From Leucobacter massiliensis (GTDB lineage Bacteria > Actinomycetota > Actinomycetes > Actinomycetales > Microbacteriaceae), in contig NZ_MWZD01000013.1 of assembly GCF_002982315.1 (NCBI RefSeq), positions 124,001 to 188,000 on the forward strand: DNA of 64,000 nt, given 5' to 3'. Below the pieces are notes generated by a model. The model was not told the DNA's origin. It saw nothing but the letters and a program-made list of their open reading frames with translations, and made no database searches. Numbering within the stretch: the stretch's first letter is position 1; the number at the start of each line of letters is the position of its first letter. Positions 7,808 through 17,934 of this stretch are shown piece after piece. The position numbers and the translations under genes were made by a program.

Positions 7808-8533
7808 TCACTGCGCGCCGAGGGCGGCCTCGTCGGCCCACAGCGTCGTCTCCGCGGATCCCGCCAGCCGAGCCGCGGGCAGCGTCTCCGGGCCGGGTGC
7901 GACGATCCCGGCGACGGCTTCCGCCTTCGCGGCCCCCGCCGCGAGCAGCCAGGAGCGCTCGGCGCGGTTCAGCGCGGGGAGAGTGAGCGAAACCCGCTCG
8001 GGCGGCGGCTTGGGCGAGTCGCGTACGGGGATCGCGGAGGCCGTTGCGGACAGCAGATCGTCCCGGCCGGGGAATATCGAGGCGACGTGCCCGTCGGGGC
8101 CCACGCCGCTGAGCACCAGGTCGATGCGCTCGAGCCCGTCGACGAGCTCCGCGTAGGCGGCCGCGGCACCGTCGAGGTCGAGGCCGCTGTCGCTGGCGGG
8201 CACGCGATGCACGAGCGCGGGATCGTGCGCGACGGCTGCGAGCAGCGTCTCGTCGGCGAGGCGGTCGTTGCGCTCGGGATGACCGGCGGGCACCCAGCGC
8301 TCATCGCCCCAGAGCAGGCGCACGCGCCGCCAGTCGACCGTGCGCAGCTCCGGGTGAGCCGCGAGGGCGGCGAGCACCGCTGCTCCCCCGCTGCCGCCGG
8401 TCAGCACGAGGCACGGGACCGCGCCCTCGGCCTGGCGCGAACGGCACAGTGCGATCGTCTCCTCCGCGACCGCCTCGCTGAGCGCAGCGAGGTCCGCGAA
8501 TCGAGCCAGCCGGGGCCTGGGAGTGCTCGGCAC
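7808..8533 (-). CDS. pgl: 6-phosphogluconolactonase
   Basis: A 241-residue NagB/RpiA-fold hydrolase that converts 6-phosphogluconolactone to 6-phosphogluconate. It has the family's LTGGSGG loop near residue 45, LLWGDERWVP near 87, and GVGPDGHVASIFPG near 147 with the catalytic Asp/His. It is the last gene of the zwf-opcA-gnd-pgl operon: the GTG start follows the gnd stop after only 3 nt. Function is well supported by motifs and context. Confidence 0.9.
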   Translation of the reverse strand: MPSTPRPRLARFADLAALSEAVAEETIALCRSRQAEGAVPCLVLTGGSGGAAVLAALAAHPELRTVDWRRVRLLWGDERWVPAGHPERNDRLADETLLAAVAHDPALVHRVPASDSGLDLDGAAAAYAELVDGLERIDLVLSGVGPDGHVASIFPGRDDLLSATASAIPVRDSPKPPPERVSLTLPALNRAERSWLLAAGAAKAEAVAGIVAPGPETLPAARLAGSAETTLWADEAALGAQ

Positions 8534-8536
8534 GCC

Positions 8537-9991
8537 CTAGACCTCCACCTCGCTGCGGTCCCCCGACCACAGGGTGTGGAAGCTGCCCGGGCGATCCACG
8601 CGCCGGTAGCTGTGAGCGCCGAAGAAGTCCCGCTGACCCTGCACCAGAGCTGCCGGCAGTCGTTCGGCACGCAGCCCGTCGTAGTAGGCCAGGGAGGAGG
8701 CGAAGGCGGGCGCGGGGATGCCGGCGCCGGTCGCGTGCGCCACCACCCGCCGCCAGGCGGCCTGGCCGCGGCCCAGCGCCTCGGCGAAGTAGGGCGCGGA
8801 GAGCAGCAGCGGCAGCCCAGGCTCGGCCGCGTAGGCCTCGGCGATCCGGTTCAGGAACTGCGCGCGGATGATGCAGCCGGCGCGCCAGATTCGCGAGACC
8901 GCACCGAGGTCGATGCTCCAGCCGTGCTCGGCGGCGCCCGCGCGGATCACGTCGAAGCCCTGCGAGTAGGCGACGATCTTCGAGGCGTAGAGCGCCTGCC
9001 GCACGTCCTCGATGAAGGCGGCGGGGTCTGCGAGCGCGGGGGCAACCGCCGGGCCCGGCAGCCCAGCCGCGGCGGCCCGCTGCTCGGGGTGCGAGGAGAG
9101 CGAGCGCGCGAAGGTCGCCTCGGCGATGCCGGAGGCGGGCACACCCAGGGAGAGCGCCGTCTGCACGGTCCAGGCGCCGGTGCCCTTCGCGCCCGCCTGA
9201 TCCAGGATGACGTCGACGAGCGGCCCCCCGCTTGCGGCGTCCTCCTGGCGGAGCACCTCCGCGGTGATCTCGATGAGGTACGACTCCAGCTCGCCGCGGT
9301 TCCACTCGGCGAACACCTCCGCGATCTCGGCGGGAGACATGCCCGTGCCGCGCCGGATGAGGTCGTAGGCCTCGGCGATGAGCTGCATATCGGCGTACTC
9401 GATGCCGTTGTGCACCATCTTCACGAAGTGGCCGGCCCCGTCGTGGCCGATGTGGGTGACGCAGGGCTCCCCCTCCGCGACCGCGGCGATCGAGCGCAGG
9501 ATGGGGCCGAGCGTCTGCCAGGCTTCATCGGATCCGCCCGGCATGATGCTCGGGCCCTTCAGCGCGCCCTCCTCGCCGCCGGAGATCCCGGCGCCCACGA
9601 AGTTGATGCCAGTCTCCCGGACCGCGCGCTCGCGGCGGATCGTGTCCGGGAAGTAGGCGTTGCCCCCGTCCACGATGATGTCGCCGGGCTCGAAGACCTC
9701 GACCAGGGCGTCGATCATGGCGTCGGTGGCGGCGCCAGCCTGCACCATGATGATCGCGGTGCGCGGGCGGGCGAGGCTCGCCGCGAACTCCTCGACCGAG
9801 TACGCCGGGACGAAGCCGGCCTCGGGGTGCTCGGCGAGCAGCGTGCGAGTGCGCTCGGGGCTGCGATTGTACACCGCCACCGTGTTGCCCTCGCGGCTGG
9901 CGAGATTACGGGCGAGATTCGCGCCCATCACGGCGAGGCCGACGACCCCGATATTCGCTGTGCCTGTGGTCACACCGGCTCCTTCGTTCAT
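8537..9991 (-). CDS. gnd: 6-phosphogluconate dehydrogenase, NADP-dependent, decarboxylating
   Basis: A 484-residue enzyme that oxidatively decarboxylates 6-phosphogluconate to ribulose 5-phosphate, producing NADPH. The Rossmann loop is GLAVMGANLARN near residue 17. The active site includes GISGGEEGALKGPSIM and KMVHNGIEYADMQ near 190. Length is that of the long (about 470-480 residue) homodimeric form. The start at 9991 gives a short N-terminal extension; a GTG about six codons later (VTTGTANIG) is an alternative. It lies 4 nt after the opcA stop. Confidence 0.92.
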   Translation of the reverse strand: MNEGAGVTTGTANIGVVGLAVMGANLARNLASREGNTVAVYNRSPERTRTLLAEHPEAGFVPAYSVEEFAASLARPRTAIIMVQAGAATDAMIDALVEVFEPGDIIVDGGNAYFPDTIRRERAVRETGINFVGAGISGGEEGALKGPSIMPGGSDEAWQTLGPILRSIAAVAEGEPCVTHIGHDGAGHFVKMVHNGIEYADMQLIAEAYDLIRRGTGMSPAEIAEVFAEWNRGELESYLIEITAEVLRQEDAASGGPLVDVILDQAGAKGTGAWTVQTALSLGVPASGIAEATFARSLSSHPEQRAAAAGLPGPAVAPALADPAAFIEDVRQALYASKIVAYSQGFDVIRAGAAEHGWSIDLGAVSRIWRAGCIIRAQFLNRIAEAYAAEPGLPLLLSAPYFAEALGRGQAAWRRVVAHATGAGIPAPAFASSLAYYDGLRAERLPAALVQGQRDFFGAHSYRRVDRPGSFHTLWSGDRSEVEV

Positions 9992-9995
9992 GGTG

Positions 9996-10922
9996 TCAGC
10001 TCTGGTTCGTGTTGCGGGTGCGCGCGAGCTGGGCGAGCACCCGTCCGTACATCACGTCCTCGTGCAGGCCGCGCAGTTCTTCGGCGAGGCACTCGCTGAG
10101 GGTGCGCCGCGGCAGCACGATCTCGTGGGTCGGCTGGCCCGGCTGCCGCAGCTCGGCGCGAGTGGGCGACAGCCGTTCGAGCACCGCGTCCCCGCCAGCC
10201 CGGACGAGCCGCACCGAGTGCAGCCCCTCCGCGTGGAGCGAGCGGTCGAGCAGGGTGCAGGAGGTCGGCACCTCGAGTGCGAGCTCGAGCCAGGCGGCCA
10301 GCAACTCCGTGGACGGCGAGGCCTCGGAGCCGATCACCTCGACGGCGGTGACCGTCTCGTGCGGAGGCTGATCGAGGATTGCCGCGAGATACTCGCGCCA
10401 GCGTGTCAGCCGCGTCCACGCGAGATCCGTGTCCCCGGGAGTGTAGCCCGCGATCCGCGTCTCCCAGCCCGCACCGCCCACCGCGGCCGCGTCGGTGATG
10501 CGTCGCTGTCCGATCCGGCCGAGCGGATCGGCGCCGGGGCGATCCGGGGCCGAGGCCGGCCACCACACCGCGACCGGGGCATCCGGAAGCAGCAGTCCGG
10601 TCACGAGGCCCTCGACGCCGCTCGCCACCGCTCCCCCGGCGCGCAGCACGATCACATCGCTCGCGCCCGCGTCGGCGCCCACGCGAATCTCCGCGTCGAG
10701 GCGCGGCTCAGCCTCGGGGCGGGTGATCAGCACGATCACGCGCATCGGATGCTCGCTCGACGCGTGGTTCGCGGCCTCGATCACCGACTCGTCCAGGGAC
10801 CCCTCGGCACTGATCACGAGGGTGAGCACGTGCCCGAGAGCGGAGACGCCGGCCTCCTGCCGCATCGACAGCAGCCGTCGCGACACCGCGCTGACGGTGG
10901 TGTCCGGAAGGTTCTCGATCAC
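9996..10922 (-). CDS. opcA: Glucose-6-phosphate dehydrogenase assembly protein OpcA
   Basis: A 308-residue protein matching OpcA, which in actinobacteria and cyanobacteria promotes assembly or redox activation of Zwf. The start is the GTG at 10922 (IENLPDTTVSAVSRRL), overlapping the zwf stop as GTGA, so the two are translationally coupled. Internal hallmarks are DAPVAVWWPA near residue 112 and the partly basic C-terminus. It is found almost always beside zwf, as here, which makes the call firm even though it has no catalytic motif. Confidence 0.9.
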   Translation of the reverse strand: MIENLPDTTVSAVSRRLLSMRQEAGVSALGHVLTLVISAEGSLDESVIEAANHASSEHPMRVIVLITRPEAEPRLDAEIRVGADAGASDVIVLRAGGAVASGVEGLVTGLLLPDAPVAVWWPASAPDRPGADPLGRIGQRRITDAAAVGGAGWETRIAGYTPGDTDLAWTRLTRWREYLAAILDQPPHETVTAVEVIGSEASPSTELLAAWLELALEVPTSCTLLDRSLHAEGLHSVRLVRAGGDAVLERLSPTRAELRQPGQPTHEIVLPRRTLSECLAEELRGLHEDVMYGRVLAQLARTRNTNQS

Positions 10923-12526
10923 GGTCGCCTCCAGCTCCGCCCGTCGCGGGCCAGCATCTCGTCGGCCGAGGCGGGGCCCCACGAACCCGGAGCGTACTGC
11001 TCCACCGGCCCGTCCAGGCCTGCCCAGAATCGTTCCACGGGGTCGAGGATCCGCCACGACAGCTCCACCTCGGCCTGACGCGGGAACAGCGGTGCGTCGC
11101 CGAGCAGCACGTCGAGGATGAGGCGCTCGTAGGCCTCAGGGCTGGCCTCCGTGAAGGCGTGGCCGTAGCCGAAGTCCATCGTCACGTCACGGACGCGCGT
11201 ACCGCTCCCCGGCACCTTCGCGCCGAAGCGGATCGTGATGCCCTCATCGGGTTGCACGCGGATCACCAGCGCATTCGAGCCCTGCTCAGTGCGCTGCGCC
11301 CGGCCGAAGAGGTCCCCGGGTTCCTGCTTGAAGACGACCGCGATCTCGGTGACCCGCCGGCCCAGCCGCTTTCCGGTGCGCAGGTAGAAGGGCACACCGG
11401 TCCACCGGCGGGTGTTCACGTGCAGCTTCATCGCCGCGTAGGTCTCGGTCCTCGACTCGGGGTTCATCCCCGCCTCGCCCAGGAATCCGCGCACCAGCTC
11501 ACCGCCCTGCCAGCCCGCGGCATACTGCCCGCGGGCGGTCGCCGTCGCGAGGTCCTCGGGCAGCGACACCGCCTCCAGCACCTTCTCCTTCTCGGCGCGC
11601 AGGTGCCGCGCGCTCAGGCTGATCGGCTGCTCCATGGCGGTGAGCGCGAGCAGCTGCAGCAGGTGGTTCTGGATGACGTCGCGCGCCGCTCCGACCCCGT
11701 CGTAATACCCGGCGCGGCCGCCGACGCCGATGTCCTCGGCCATCGTGATCTGCACGTGGTCGACGTAGTTGCGGTTCCAGATCGGCTCGTACATCGCGTT
11801 GGCGAAGCGCAGCGCCAGAATGTTCTGCACCGTCTCCTTGCCGAGATAGTGGTCGATGCGGAAGATGGAGTCGGCGGGGAACGCGGACTCGAGCACCCGG
11901 TTGAGCTCTCGCGCCGAGGCCAGGTCGTGCCCGAAGGGCTTCTCGATGATCACCCGCCGCCAGCGCTGATCGTCCCGCTCCTGCTCGACGAGGCCGGAGT
12001 TCGACAGGTGCGCCGCGACCTCGGGGAAGGCGGCGGGAGGGATCGACAGGTAGAAGGCGTGGTTGCCCATCGTGCCGCGCTCGCGATCGAGCGTCTCGAC
12101 GGTCTCCCGCAGCCGCGCGTAGGCGCCCGGGTCGTCGAACTGGCCCTGCACGAAGCGGATGCCCTCCGCGAGCTGCTGCCAGATCTCCTCGCGGAACGGC
12201 GTGCGCGCGTGCTTGCGGACCGCGTCGTGCACGATCTCCGCGAAGTCCCGATCCTGCCAGTCGCGGCGGGCGAAGCCCACCAGCGCGAACCCCGGGGGCA
12301 GCAGGCCGCGGTTCGCGAGGTCGTAGACCGCCGGCATCAGCTTCTTCGTCGACAGATCCCCGGTGACGCCGAAGATGACGAGCGCGCTCGGCCCGGCGAT
12401 CCTGCTCAGGCGAGGATCGTCGGGAGAGCGCAGCGGATTCGACGGCCGGGGCGCGGGATCCTGGGATCCCACTCCCCGGCCGCCGAGCGGTGCCGTTCCT
12501 GCGCTTGCGCTCACCTCGGCGCCCAC
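10919..12526 (-). CDS. zwf: Glucose-6-phosphate 1-dehydrogenase
   Basis: The first enzyme of the oxidative pentose phosphate pathway, oxidising glucose 6-phosphate with NADP. The cofactor loop is FGVTGDLSTKK near residue 53 and the substrate-binding motif is IDHYLGKE near residue 225. Up to 535 residues are open from the GTG at 12526. The first about 18 residues are low complexity and the true start may be an internal GTG (for example 12514 or 12472), since relatives begin close to NPLRSPDDPRLSRIAGP. It heads the zwf-opcA-gnd-pgl operon, away from its more usual actinobacterial position next to tal. Confidence 0.92.
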   Translation of the reverse strand: MGAEVSASAGTAPLGGRGVGSQDPAPRPSNPLRSPDDPRLSRIAGPSALVIFGVTGDLSTKKLMPAVYDLANRGLLPPGFALVGFARRDWQDRDFAEIVHDAVRKHARTPFREEIWQQLAEGIRFVQGQFDDPGAYARLRETVETLDRERGTMGNHAFYLSIPPAAFPEVAAHLSNSGLVEQERDDQRWRRVIIEKPFGHDLASARELNRVLESAFPADSIFRIDHYLGKETVQNILALRFANAMYEPIWNRNYVDHVQITMAEDIGVGGRAGYYDGVGAARDVIQNHLLQLLALTAMEQPISLSARHLRAEKEKVLEAVSLPEDLATATARGQYAAGWQGGELVRGFLGEAGMNPESRTETYAAMKLHVNTRRWTGVPFYLRTGKRLGRRVTEIAVVFKQEPGDLFGRAQRTEQGSNALVIRVQPDEGITIRFGAKVPGSGTRVRDVTMDFGYGHAFTEASPEAYERLILDVLLGDAPLFPRQAEVELSWRILDPVERFWAGLDGPVEQYAPGSWGPASADEMLARDGRSWRRP

Positions 12527-12566
12527 CGCCGTCCCGCAGCTGCTCGCCTGCGCTCTTCGATCCGCG

Positions 12567-12917
12567 TCATATCGCGAATCCCAATGCTCTCATCATGTCG
12601 CGGCCGTCGTCGGTGATGCGCTCGGGGGTCCACGGCGGCATCCACACCCAGTTGATGCGGAAGGCCGTGACGAGCCCGTCGAGCGCCTCGGCGATGTCGT
12701 TCTCGATGACGTCCGTCAGCGGGCAGCCGGCGCTCGTCAGCGTCATGCTGATCACGAGCGCGTCATGCTCCTCGTCGAAGGCGAGATCGTAGATCAGGCC
12801 CAGGTCGACGATGTTCACGCCGAGCTCAGGGTCGGAGACGTTCTTCAGCGCCTCGAACGCCTGCTCGCGGAACTCGGGATCGATCGACTGCGGGACGGCC
12901 GCTGCTTCGTCGCTCAT
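12567..12917 (-). CDS. sufT: Metal-sulfur cluster assembly factor (SufT/MIP18, DUF59)
   Basis: A DUF59/MIP18-family protein of 116 residues from the ATG at 12917 (a TTG at 12926 would add three). Motifs: DPELGVNIVDLGLIYD near residue 30 and the TSAGCP segment with the single conserved Cys. Members support Fe-S cluster maturation or transfer. It is 27 nt downstream of sufC. TAGGTT at 12930-12925 lies 7 nt before the ATG, so it may also have its own leaderless promoter. Confidence 0.82.
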   Translation of the reverse strand: MSDEAAAVPQSIDPEFREQAFEALKNVSDPELGVNIVDLGLIYDLAFDEEHDALVISMTLTSAGCPLTDVIENDIAEALDGLVTAFRINWVWMPPWTPERITDDGRDMMRALGFAI

Positions 12918-12944
12918 GGAATCCAACCTATCCGAGTGCCGGGT

Positions 12945-13709
<765 letters not shown>

Positions 13710-13712
13710 GGT

Positions 13713-14039
13713 CTAAATCTCTTTCGTAACGTTGGGGTCGATGTACACGTCGCCGTCTTCGATCTCGACGACGTACACGGGGACCGGCTCGTAGGCCGGA
13801 AGATTCTGGGGAACGCCGGTGCGCAGCGAGAATGCCGAGCCGTGCGCCCAGCACTCGAGGGTGTCACCCTCGACGAAGCCCTCGGACAGGCTGATCTGCC
13901 CGTGGCTGCAGGTGTCGCCGATCGCGTGGACCTCGCCCTGGCCGTCCAGCACCACGGCGATGGGCACGTCCTCGACGACCACGCGGGTCGCCTGATCCTG
14001 CACCAGCTCGCTCACCGCGAGCACTCTCTGTCGCGCCAC
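13713..14039 (-). CDS. Rieske-type [2Fe-2S] ferredoxin (non-heme oxygenase ferredoxin-like)
   Basis: A 108-residue Rieske-fold protein. The cluster ligands are visible as CSH near residue 43 and CWAH near residue 62 (CxH...CxxH). Such a ferredoxin is regularly embedded between sufD and sufC in actinobacterial suf operons, where it may supply electrons or serve as an early cluster acceptor; that role is inferred. Its GTG start directly follows the sufD stop, and it ends 3 nt before sufC. Confidence 0.85.
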   Translation of the reverse strand: MARQRVLAVSELVQDQATRVVVEDVPIAVVLDGQGEVHAIGDTCSHGQISLSEGFVEGDTLECWAHGSAFSLRTGVPQNLPAYEPVPVYVVEIEDGDVYIDPNVTKEI

Positions 14040-15242
14040 TCACGCTCCCCCGAGTGCCGTGGGCGACTCCCCGAGCTCCGCCTCGACGGCGGCCTGCAGA
14101 CGCTCCTCGGTGGCGGGGTCGCCGATCTGTGCGATGACCTCCAGCAGGAAGCCCCGCACCACGAGCTTGCGGGCCTCCTCCTCGGAGATGCCGCGGCTGC
14201 GCAGATAGAAGATGTGCTCGTCGTCGAAGCGCCCCGTGGCGGAGGCGTGGCCCGCGCCCGCGATGTCGCCCGTCTCGATTTCGAGGTTGGGGATCGAGTC
14301 CGCCCGCGTGCCCTCGCTGAGCACGAGGTTCCGGTTCTGCTCGTAGCTGTCGGTGCCGGTCGCGCTATTGCGGATCAGCACGTCGCCGATCCACACCGTG
14401 TGGGCGCCCTCCCCCTGCAGCGCACCCTTGTAGGTGACGCGGCTGCGCGTGTGCGGTGCGTCGTGGTCGAGGTAGACCTGGTGCTCCAGGTGCTGCCCGG
14501 CGTCGGCGAAGTAGGCGCCGAGCGCCTCGCCGTTGGCGCCCTCGTGATCGAGGTGGATGGAGGGGTTGAGGCGCACGACACCGCCGCCCAGCGAGACGAC
14601 GATGTGGACGAGCGAGGCGTCCCGGCCCACCGTCGCATAATGGCTGGCGAGGTGGATGGCGTCGTCCGCCCACTGCTGCACGCTGACGACGGTGAGCTTC
14701 GCCCCGTCGCCGACGACGATCTCGACGTTCTCGGAGAGCTGTGCGCTCCCCGAGTTCTCGAGGATGATGAGCGCTTCGCTGTGGGGCGCCGCCTCGATCA
14801 CCGTGTGCGCGGCCCGCGGGCTCGCGTCGAGCCCGGATCGCGACACGACCGCCGTCACCTTCTCCTCGGAGGCGACGCGCAGCAGATGCGCCTCGGAGAA
14901 GGCGCTCCACGCTGCTGCTGCGGCGCGCTCCTCCGGAATGCCGGCGCGGCCGATGCGGGCATCGTCGCGGGCGATCCACTCGGAGCTCACCCCCGGCGCC
15001 TCGCCCACCGACACGGGAAGACGCCCGCCGTCGAGTTCGCCGTTCAGGAGCGCGTCGAGCTTCGCCACCGGGGTGTACTTCCACACCGCCTCGCGGCCGG
15101 TGACCGGCGCGAAGTCGGCGACGTTCGTGGACTTCGGCCGCTCGGAACGGGTCTGCACGGGCACGCGGTTCGCCCAGTCGCCGTCGGAGTGCGCCACCAG
15201 GCCGTGCTGGGCGGTCTGCTTCTCGGCTACAGCTTCGGTCAT
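14040..15242 (-). CDS. sufD: Fe-S cluster assembly protein SufD
   Basis: A 400-residue beta-helical scaffold subunit that pairs with SufB and SufC. The central and C-terminal region carries the family pattern (YLDHDAPHTRSRVTYKG, then LEIETGDIAGAGHASATG and the Tyr/Leu-rich helix IFYLRSRGI). The start is the ATG at 15242, which overlaps the sufB stop by one base (TAATG). An open frame further upstream is only the sufB coding strand read out of frame. Confidence 0.9.
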   Translation of the reverse strand: MTEAVAEKQTAQHGLVAHSDGDWANRVPVQTRSERPKSTNVADFAPVTGREAVWKYTPVAKLDALLNGELDGGRLPVSVGEAPGVSSEWIARDDARIGRAGIPEERAAAAAWSAFSEAHLLRVASEEKVTAVVSRSGLDASPRAAHTVIEAAPHSEALIILENSGSAQLSENVEIVVGDGAKLTVVSVQQWADDAIHLASHYATVGRDASLVHIVVSLGGGVVRLNPSIHLDHEGANGEALGAYFADAGQHLEHQVYLDHDAPHTRSRVTYKGALQGEGAHTVWIGDVLIRNSATGTDSYEQNRNLVLSEGTRADSIPNLEIETGDIAGAGHASATGRFDDEHIFYLRSRGISEEEARKLVVRGFLLEVIAQIGDPATEERLQAAVEAELGESPTALGGA

Positions 15243-16660
15243 TATCCGACGGATCCTTCCATGCCCATCTCGATGAGCTTGTTGAGTTCGAGCGCGTACT
15301 CCATGGGCAGTTCCCGCGCGATCGGCTCGATGAAGCCGCGCACGATCATCGCCATCGCCTCCTCCTCGGCGAGGCCACGGCTCATGAGGTAGAAGAGCTG
15401 CTCCTCGCTCACCCGCGAGACCGTCGCCTCGTGGCCGAGCTCGGCGTCGTCCGTGCGGATGTCGATCGCCGGATAGGTGTCGCTGCGCGAGATCGTGTCC
15501 ACGAGGAGCGCGTCGCACACCACCGAGTTCGCGGCGTGGTGGGCGTTCGCCTCCACGCGCACCTCGCCGCGGTAGCCGGTGCGTCCGCCGCCGCGCGCGA
15601 TCGACTTCGAGAGGATCGAGGACTTCGTGTGGGGTGCGAGGTGGATCATCTTCGCCCCCGCGTCCTGGTGCTGGCCGGGGCCGGCGAAGGCGACGGACAG
15701 CGTCTCGCCCTTCGCGTGCTCACCGGTCAGGTAGATCGACGGGTACTTCATGGTGACCTTCGAGCCGATGTTGCCGTCGACCCACTCCATGGTGGCGCCC
15801 TCCTCGGCCACGGCGCGCTTCGTCACCAGGTTGTAGACGTTGGTCGACCAGTTCTGGATCGTCGTGTAGCGCACGCGCGCATTCTTCTTCACGATGATCT
15901 CGACGACCGCGGAGTGCAGCGAGTCGGACTTGTAGATGGGTGCCGTGCAGCCCTCGATGTAGTGGACGTAGCTGCCCTCGTCCGCGATGATGAGCGTCCG
16001 CTCGAACTGGCCCATGTTCTCCGTGTTGATCCGGAAGTAGGCCTGCAGCGGGATCTCCACGTGCACGCCCTTCGGCACGTACACGAAGGAGCCGCCCGAC
16101 CACACCGCGGTGTTCAGCGCAGCGAACTTGTTGTCGCCGGAGGGGATGACGGTGCCGAAGTACTGCTCGAAGATCTCGGGGTGCTCGCGCAGGGCCGTGT
16201 CCGTGTCGAGGAAGAGCACGCCCTGCTGCTCCAGATCCTCGCGGATCTGGTGGTACACGACCTCGGACTCGTACTGCGCCGCAACGCCGGCGACCAGGCG
16301 CTGACGCTCGGCCTCGGGGATCCCGAGCTTCTCGTAGGTGTCCTTGATCTCCTCGGGCAGGTCCTCCCAGGTGGTCGCCTGCTTCTCCGTGGAGCGCACG
16401 AAGTACTTGATGTTGTCGAAGTCGATCTCGGAGAGATCGGCCCCCCACGAGGGCATCGGCTTGCGATCGAAGATCTGCAGCGCCTTCAGCCGCCGCTGGA
16501 GCATCCACTCCGGCTCGTTCTTCAGGGCGGAGATGTTCCGCACGACCTGCTCGTTCAGGCCCCGCTGAGCTGCGGCGCCGGCGGTGTCGCTGTCGTGCCA
16601 GCCGAACTCATACTGCCCCAAGCCTTCGAGCTCGGGTCGGTCGATCAATACCTCAGGCAT
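15242..16660 (-). CDS. sufB: Fe-S cluster assembly scaffold protein SufB
   Basis: The 472-residue main scaffold on which new Fe-S clusters are built. It matches SufB along its full length: SEKQATTW-like segment near residue 93, [19 protein letters not shown] near 190, [14 protein letters not shown] near 240 with the conserved Cys, and the C-terminal [17 protein letters not shown]. It is the first gene of sufB-sufD-ferredoxin-sufC-sufT. No sufR repressor gene is upstream; the next gene is the divergent ctaA. Confidence 0.93.
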   Translation of the reverse strand: MPEVLIDRPELEGLGQYEFGWHDSDTAGAAAQRGLNEQVVRNISALKNEPEWMLQRRLKALQIFDRKPMPSWGADLSEIDFDNIKYFVRSTEKQATTWEDLPEEIKDTYEKLGIPEAERQRLVAGVAAQYESEVVYHQIREDLEQQGVLFLDTDTALREHPEIFEQYFGTVIPSGDNKFAALNTAVWSGGSFVYVPKGVHVEIPLQAYFRINTENMGQFERTLIIADEGSYVHYIEGCTAPIYKSDSLHSAVVEIIVKKNARVRYTTIQNWSTNVYNLVTKRAVAEEGATMEWVDGNIGSKVTMKYPSIYLTGEHAKGETLSVAFAGPGQHQDAGAKMIHLAPHTKSSILSKSIARGGGRTGYRGEVRVEANAHHAANSVVCDALLVDTISRSDTYPAIDIRTDDAELGHEATVSRVSEEQLFYLMSRGLAEEEAMAMIVRGFIEPIARELPMEYALELNKLIEMGMEGSVG

Positions 16661-16769
16661 GATCCCCCCTCAATTCTTCATCATCTCCGGGCATCCCCGC
16701 GCGCGCGGGAGCACCGTTTCGGGCACACAGTCTCGGCCCTGCAGCGGTGCAGTATTCTGGGCTTTGGAA

Positions 16770-16812
16770 CGAAACCGCTCGATCCGGTGCCGCGCACCGT
16801 GTTCCGGTTTCG
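16770..16812. promoter_or_regulatory. Nested inverted repeat between sufB and ctaA
   Basis: An outer 8-bp perfect arm pair (CGAAACCG 16770-16777 with CGGTTTCG 16805-16812) encloses an inner hairpin (CGGTG 16785-16789 with CACCG 16795-16799). It lies in the 250-bp divergent gap, about 100 nt before ctaA. It could be an operator shared by both directions or a structured leader of ctaA. The controlling protein is unknown. Confidence 0.4.
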
Positions 16813-16909
16813 CCGCACGCAACCACAGCTTCCCATTCTACAGCTTCCCGTGGAAAACGGGAGGGGCGCACCCCCGGGCGCGAGTGGGCAGCCGCCGAGA
16901 GGAGAGCCG

Positions 16910-17854
16910 TTGTCCGCTGCGACCACCCCTGCCGGGGCCGCCCAGTCTCCCGCCGAACCGCGCGAGCGTTGGGCGGGCCCGCCGCGCGCGCTGCGCATCA
17001 CGGCCTGGATCTCCTTCGTGCTGAACGTCGCGATTATCGCTACGGGCGGAACCGTGCGGCTCACGGGTTCGGGCCTCGGCTGCTCGGACTGGCCGGTCTG
17101 CACGCCCGGCTCGCTCGTGCCCACGCCTGAGCTCGGCATCCACGGCGTCATCGAGTTCACGAACCGGACCATCTCCGGGCCGCTGCTGCTCGCGGCGATC
17201 GCGGTGTTCGTGCTCAGCTGGCGGCTGCGGTCCCGGACGGGACGCCGCGATCTGCGCGCGATCTCGGCCGTGGTGCTGGGCCTCGTGGTCGCCCAGGCGC
17301 TCGTCGGCGCCTTCGTGGTGTGGTTCCACCTCAATGCGAACCTCGTGGGCTTCCACTACGTCGCCTCGCTCGTGCTGGTCTGCGTCACCGCGGCCTTCCT
17401 GGTGCGGATGTACGAGCCGCCGCTTCCCCGCGAGCGCGCCGTCCCGAAGGGCTTCGCGATCACCACCCACATCACCACCTTCGTGATGGCGATCACGGTG
17501 GTCTTCGGCGTCCTCACCACGGGCGCGGGCCCGCACTCGGGCGACGCCGCAATCGTGCGGGACGGCTTCGACGCCGAGCTGCTCAGCCACGTGCACGCCT
17601 GGCCGGGCTATGCGGCGCTGACGCTGACGCTGGTGCTCGTGGCCTGGTCGGTGGCGCGGCGTCTCCGGCCGATGCGGTGGTCGCTCGCGCTGCTGGCGGT
17701 GCTGGTGGTGCAGATCCTCGTCGGCGTCTATCAGGCGCGCAACGGGCTTCCGCCCGTCGCCGTGGGCGTGCACATGGTGCTCGCCTCTCTCACGGCGGCG
17801 ACCATGACGGTGGTGGTGCTCCGCCTCAAGCGCCCCGCCGCGCTCGCCTCCTGA
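16910..17854 (+). CDS. ctaA: Heme A synthase (COX15/CtaA)
   Basis: A 314-residue membrane enzyme that oxidises the heme O methyl group to make heme A for cytochrome oxidase. About eight transmembrane helices alternate with the conserved His residues: IHGVIEF, FHYVASLVL, HVHAWPGY and GVHMVLAS. The TTG at 16910 is chosen because AGAGGAGAG lies 4-13 nt upstream and no ATG fits. It is divergent from the suf operon and one gene away from ctaB, which makes its substrate. Confidence 0.9.
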   Translation: MSAATTPAGAAQSPAEPRERWAGPPRALRITAWISFVLNVAIIATGGTVRLTGSGLGCSDWPVCTPGSLVPTPELGIHGVIEFTNRTISGPLLLAAIAVFVLSWRLRSRTGRRDLRAISAVVLGLVVAQALVGAFVVWFHLNANLVGFHYVASLVLVCVTAAFLVRMYEPPLPRERAVPKGFAITTHITTFVMAITVVFGVLTTGAGPHSGDAAIVRDGFDAELLSHVHAWPGYAALTLTLVLVAWSVARRLRPMRWSLALLAVLVVQILVGVYQARNGLPPVAVGVHMVLASLTAATMTVVVLRLKRPAALAS

Positions 17855-17893
17855 TCCCCTCCCCTGCTTATCCGCTTCCCCTCCCCTTTCCCC

Positions 17894-17934
17894 GCTGCGT
17901 GGTTTCCCCCTCGTCGAGCGGAGAACCACGCAGC
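17894..17934. terminator. Candidate bidirectional terminator between ctaA and ctaB
   Basis: An 11-bp perfect stem (GCTGCGTGGTT 17894-17904 with AACCACGCAGC 17924-17934) and a 19-nt loop lie 40 nt past the ctaA stop and between convergent ctaA and ctaB. There is no clear T-run. Flanking sequence is pyrimidine-rich on the left (17855-17893) and purine-rich on the right (18000-18075), nearly complementary over tens of bases. Confidence 0.5.

Noticed and set aside
6008..10099. A 1363-codon plus-strand open frame
   Set aside because: It lies antisense to ABC-F, pgl, gnd and part of opcA. Its composition (Arg/Gly/Val/Asp/His-rich) is what high-GC coding DNA gives when read on the other strand, and it has no domain.
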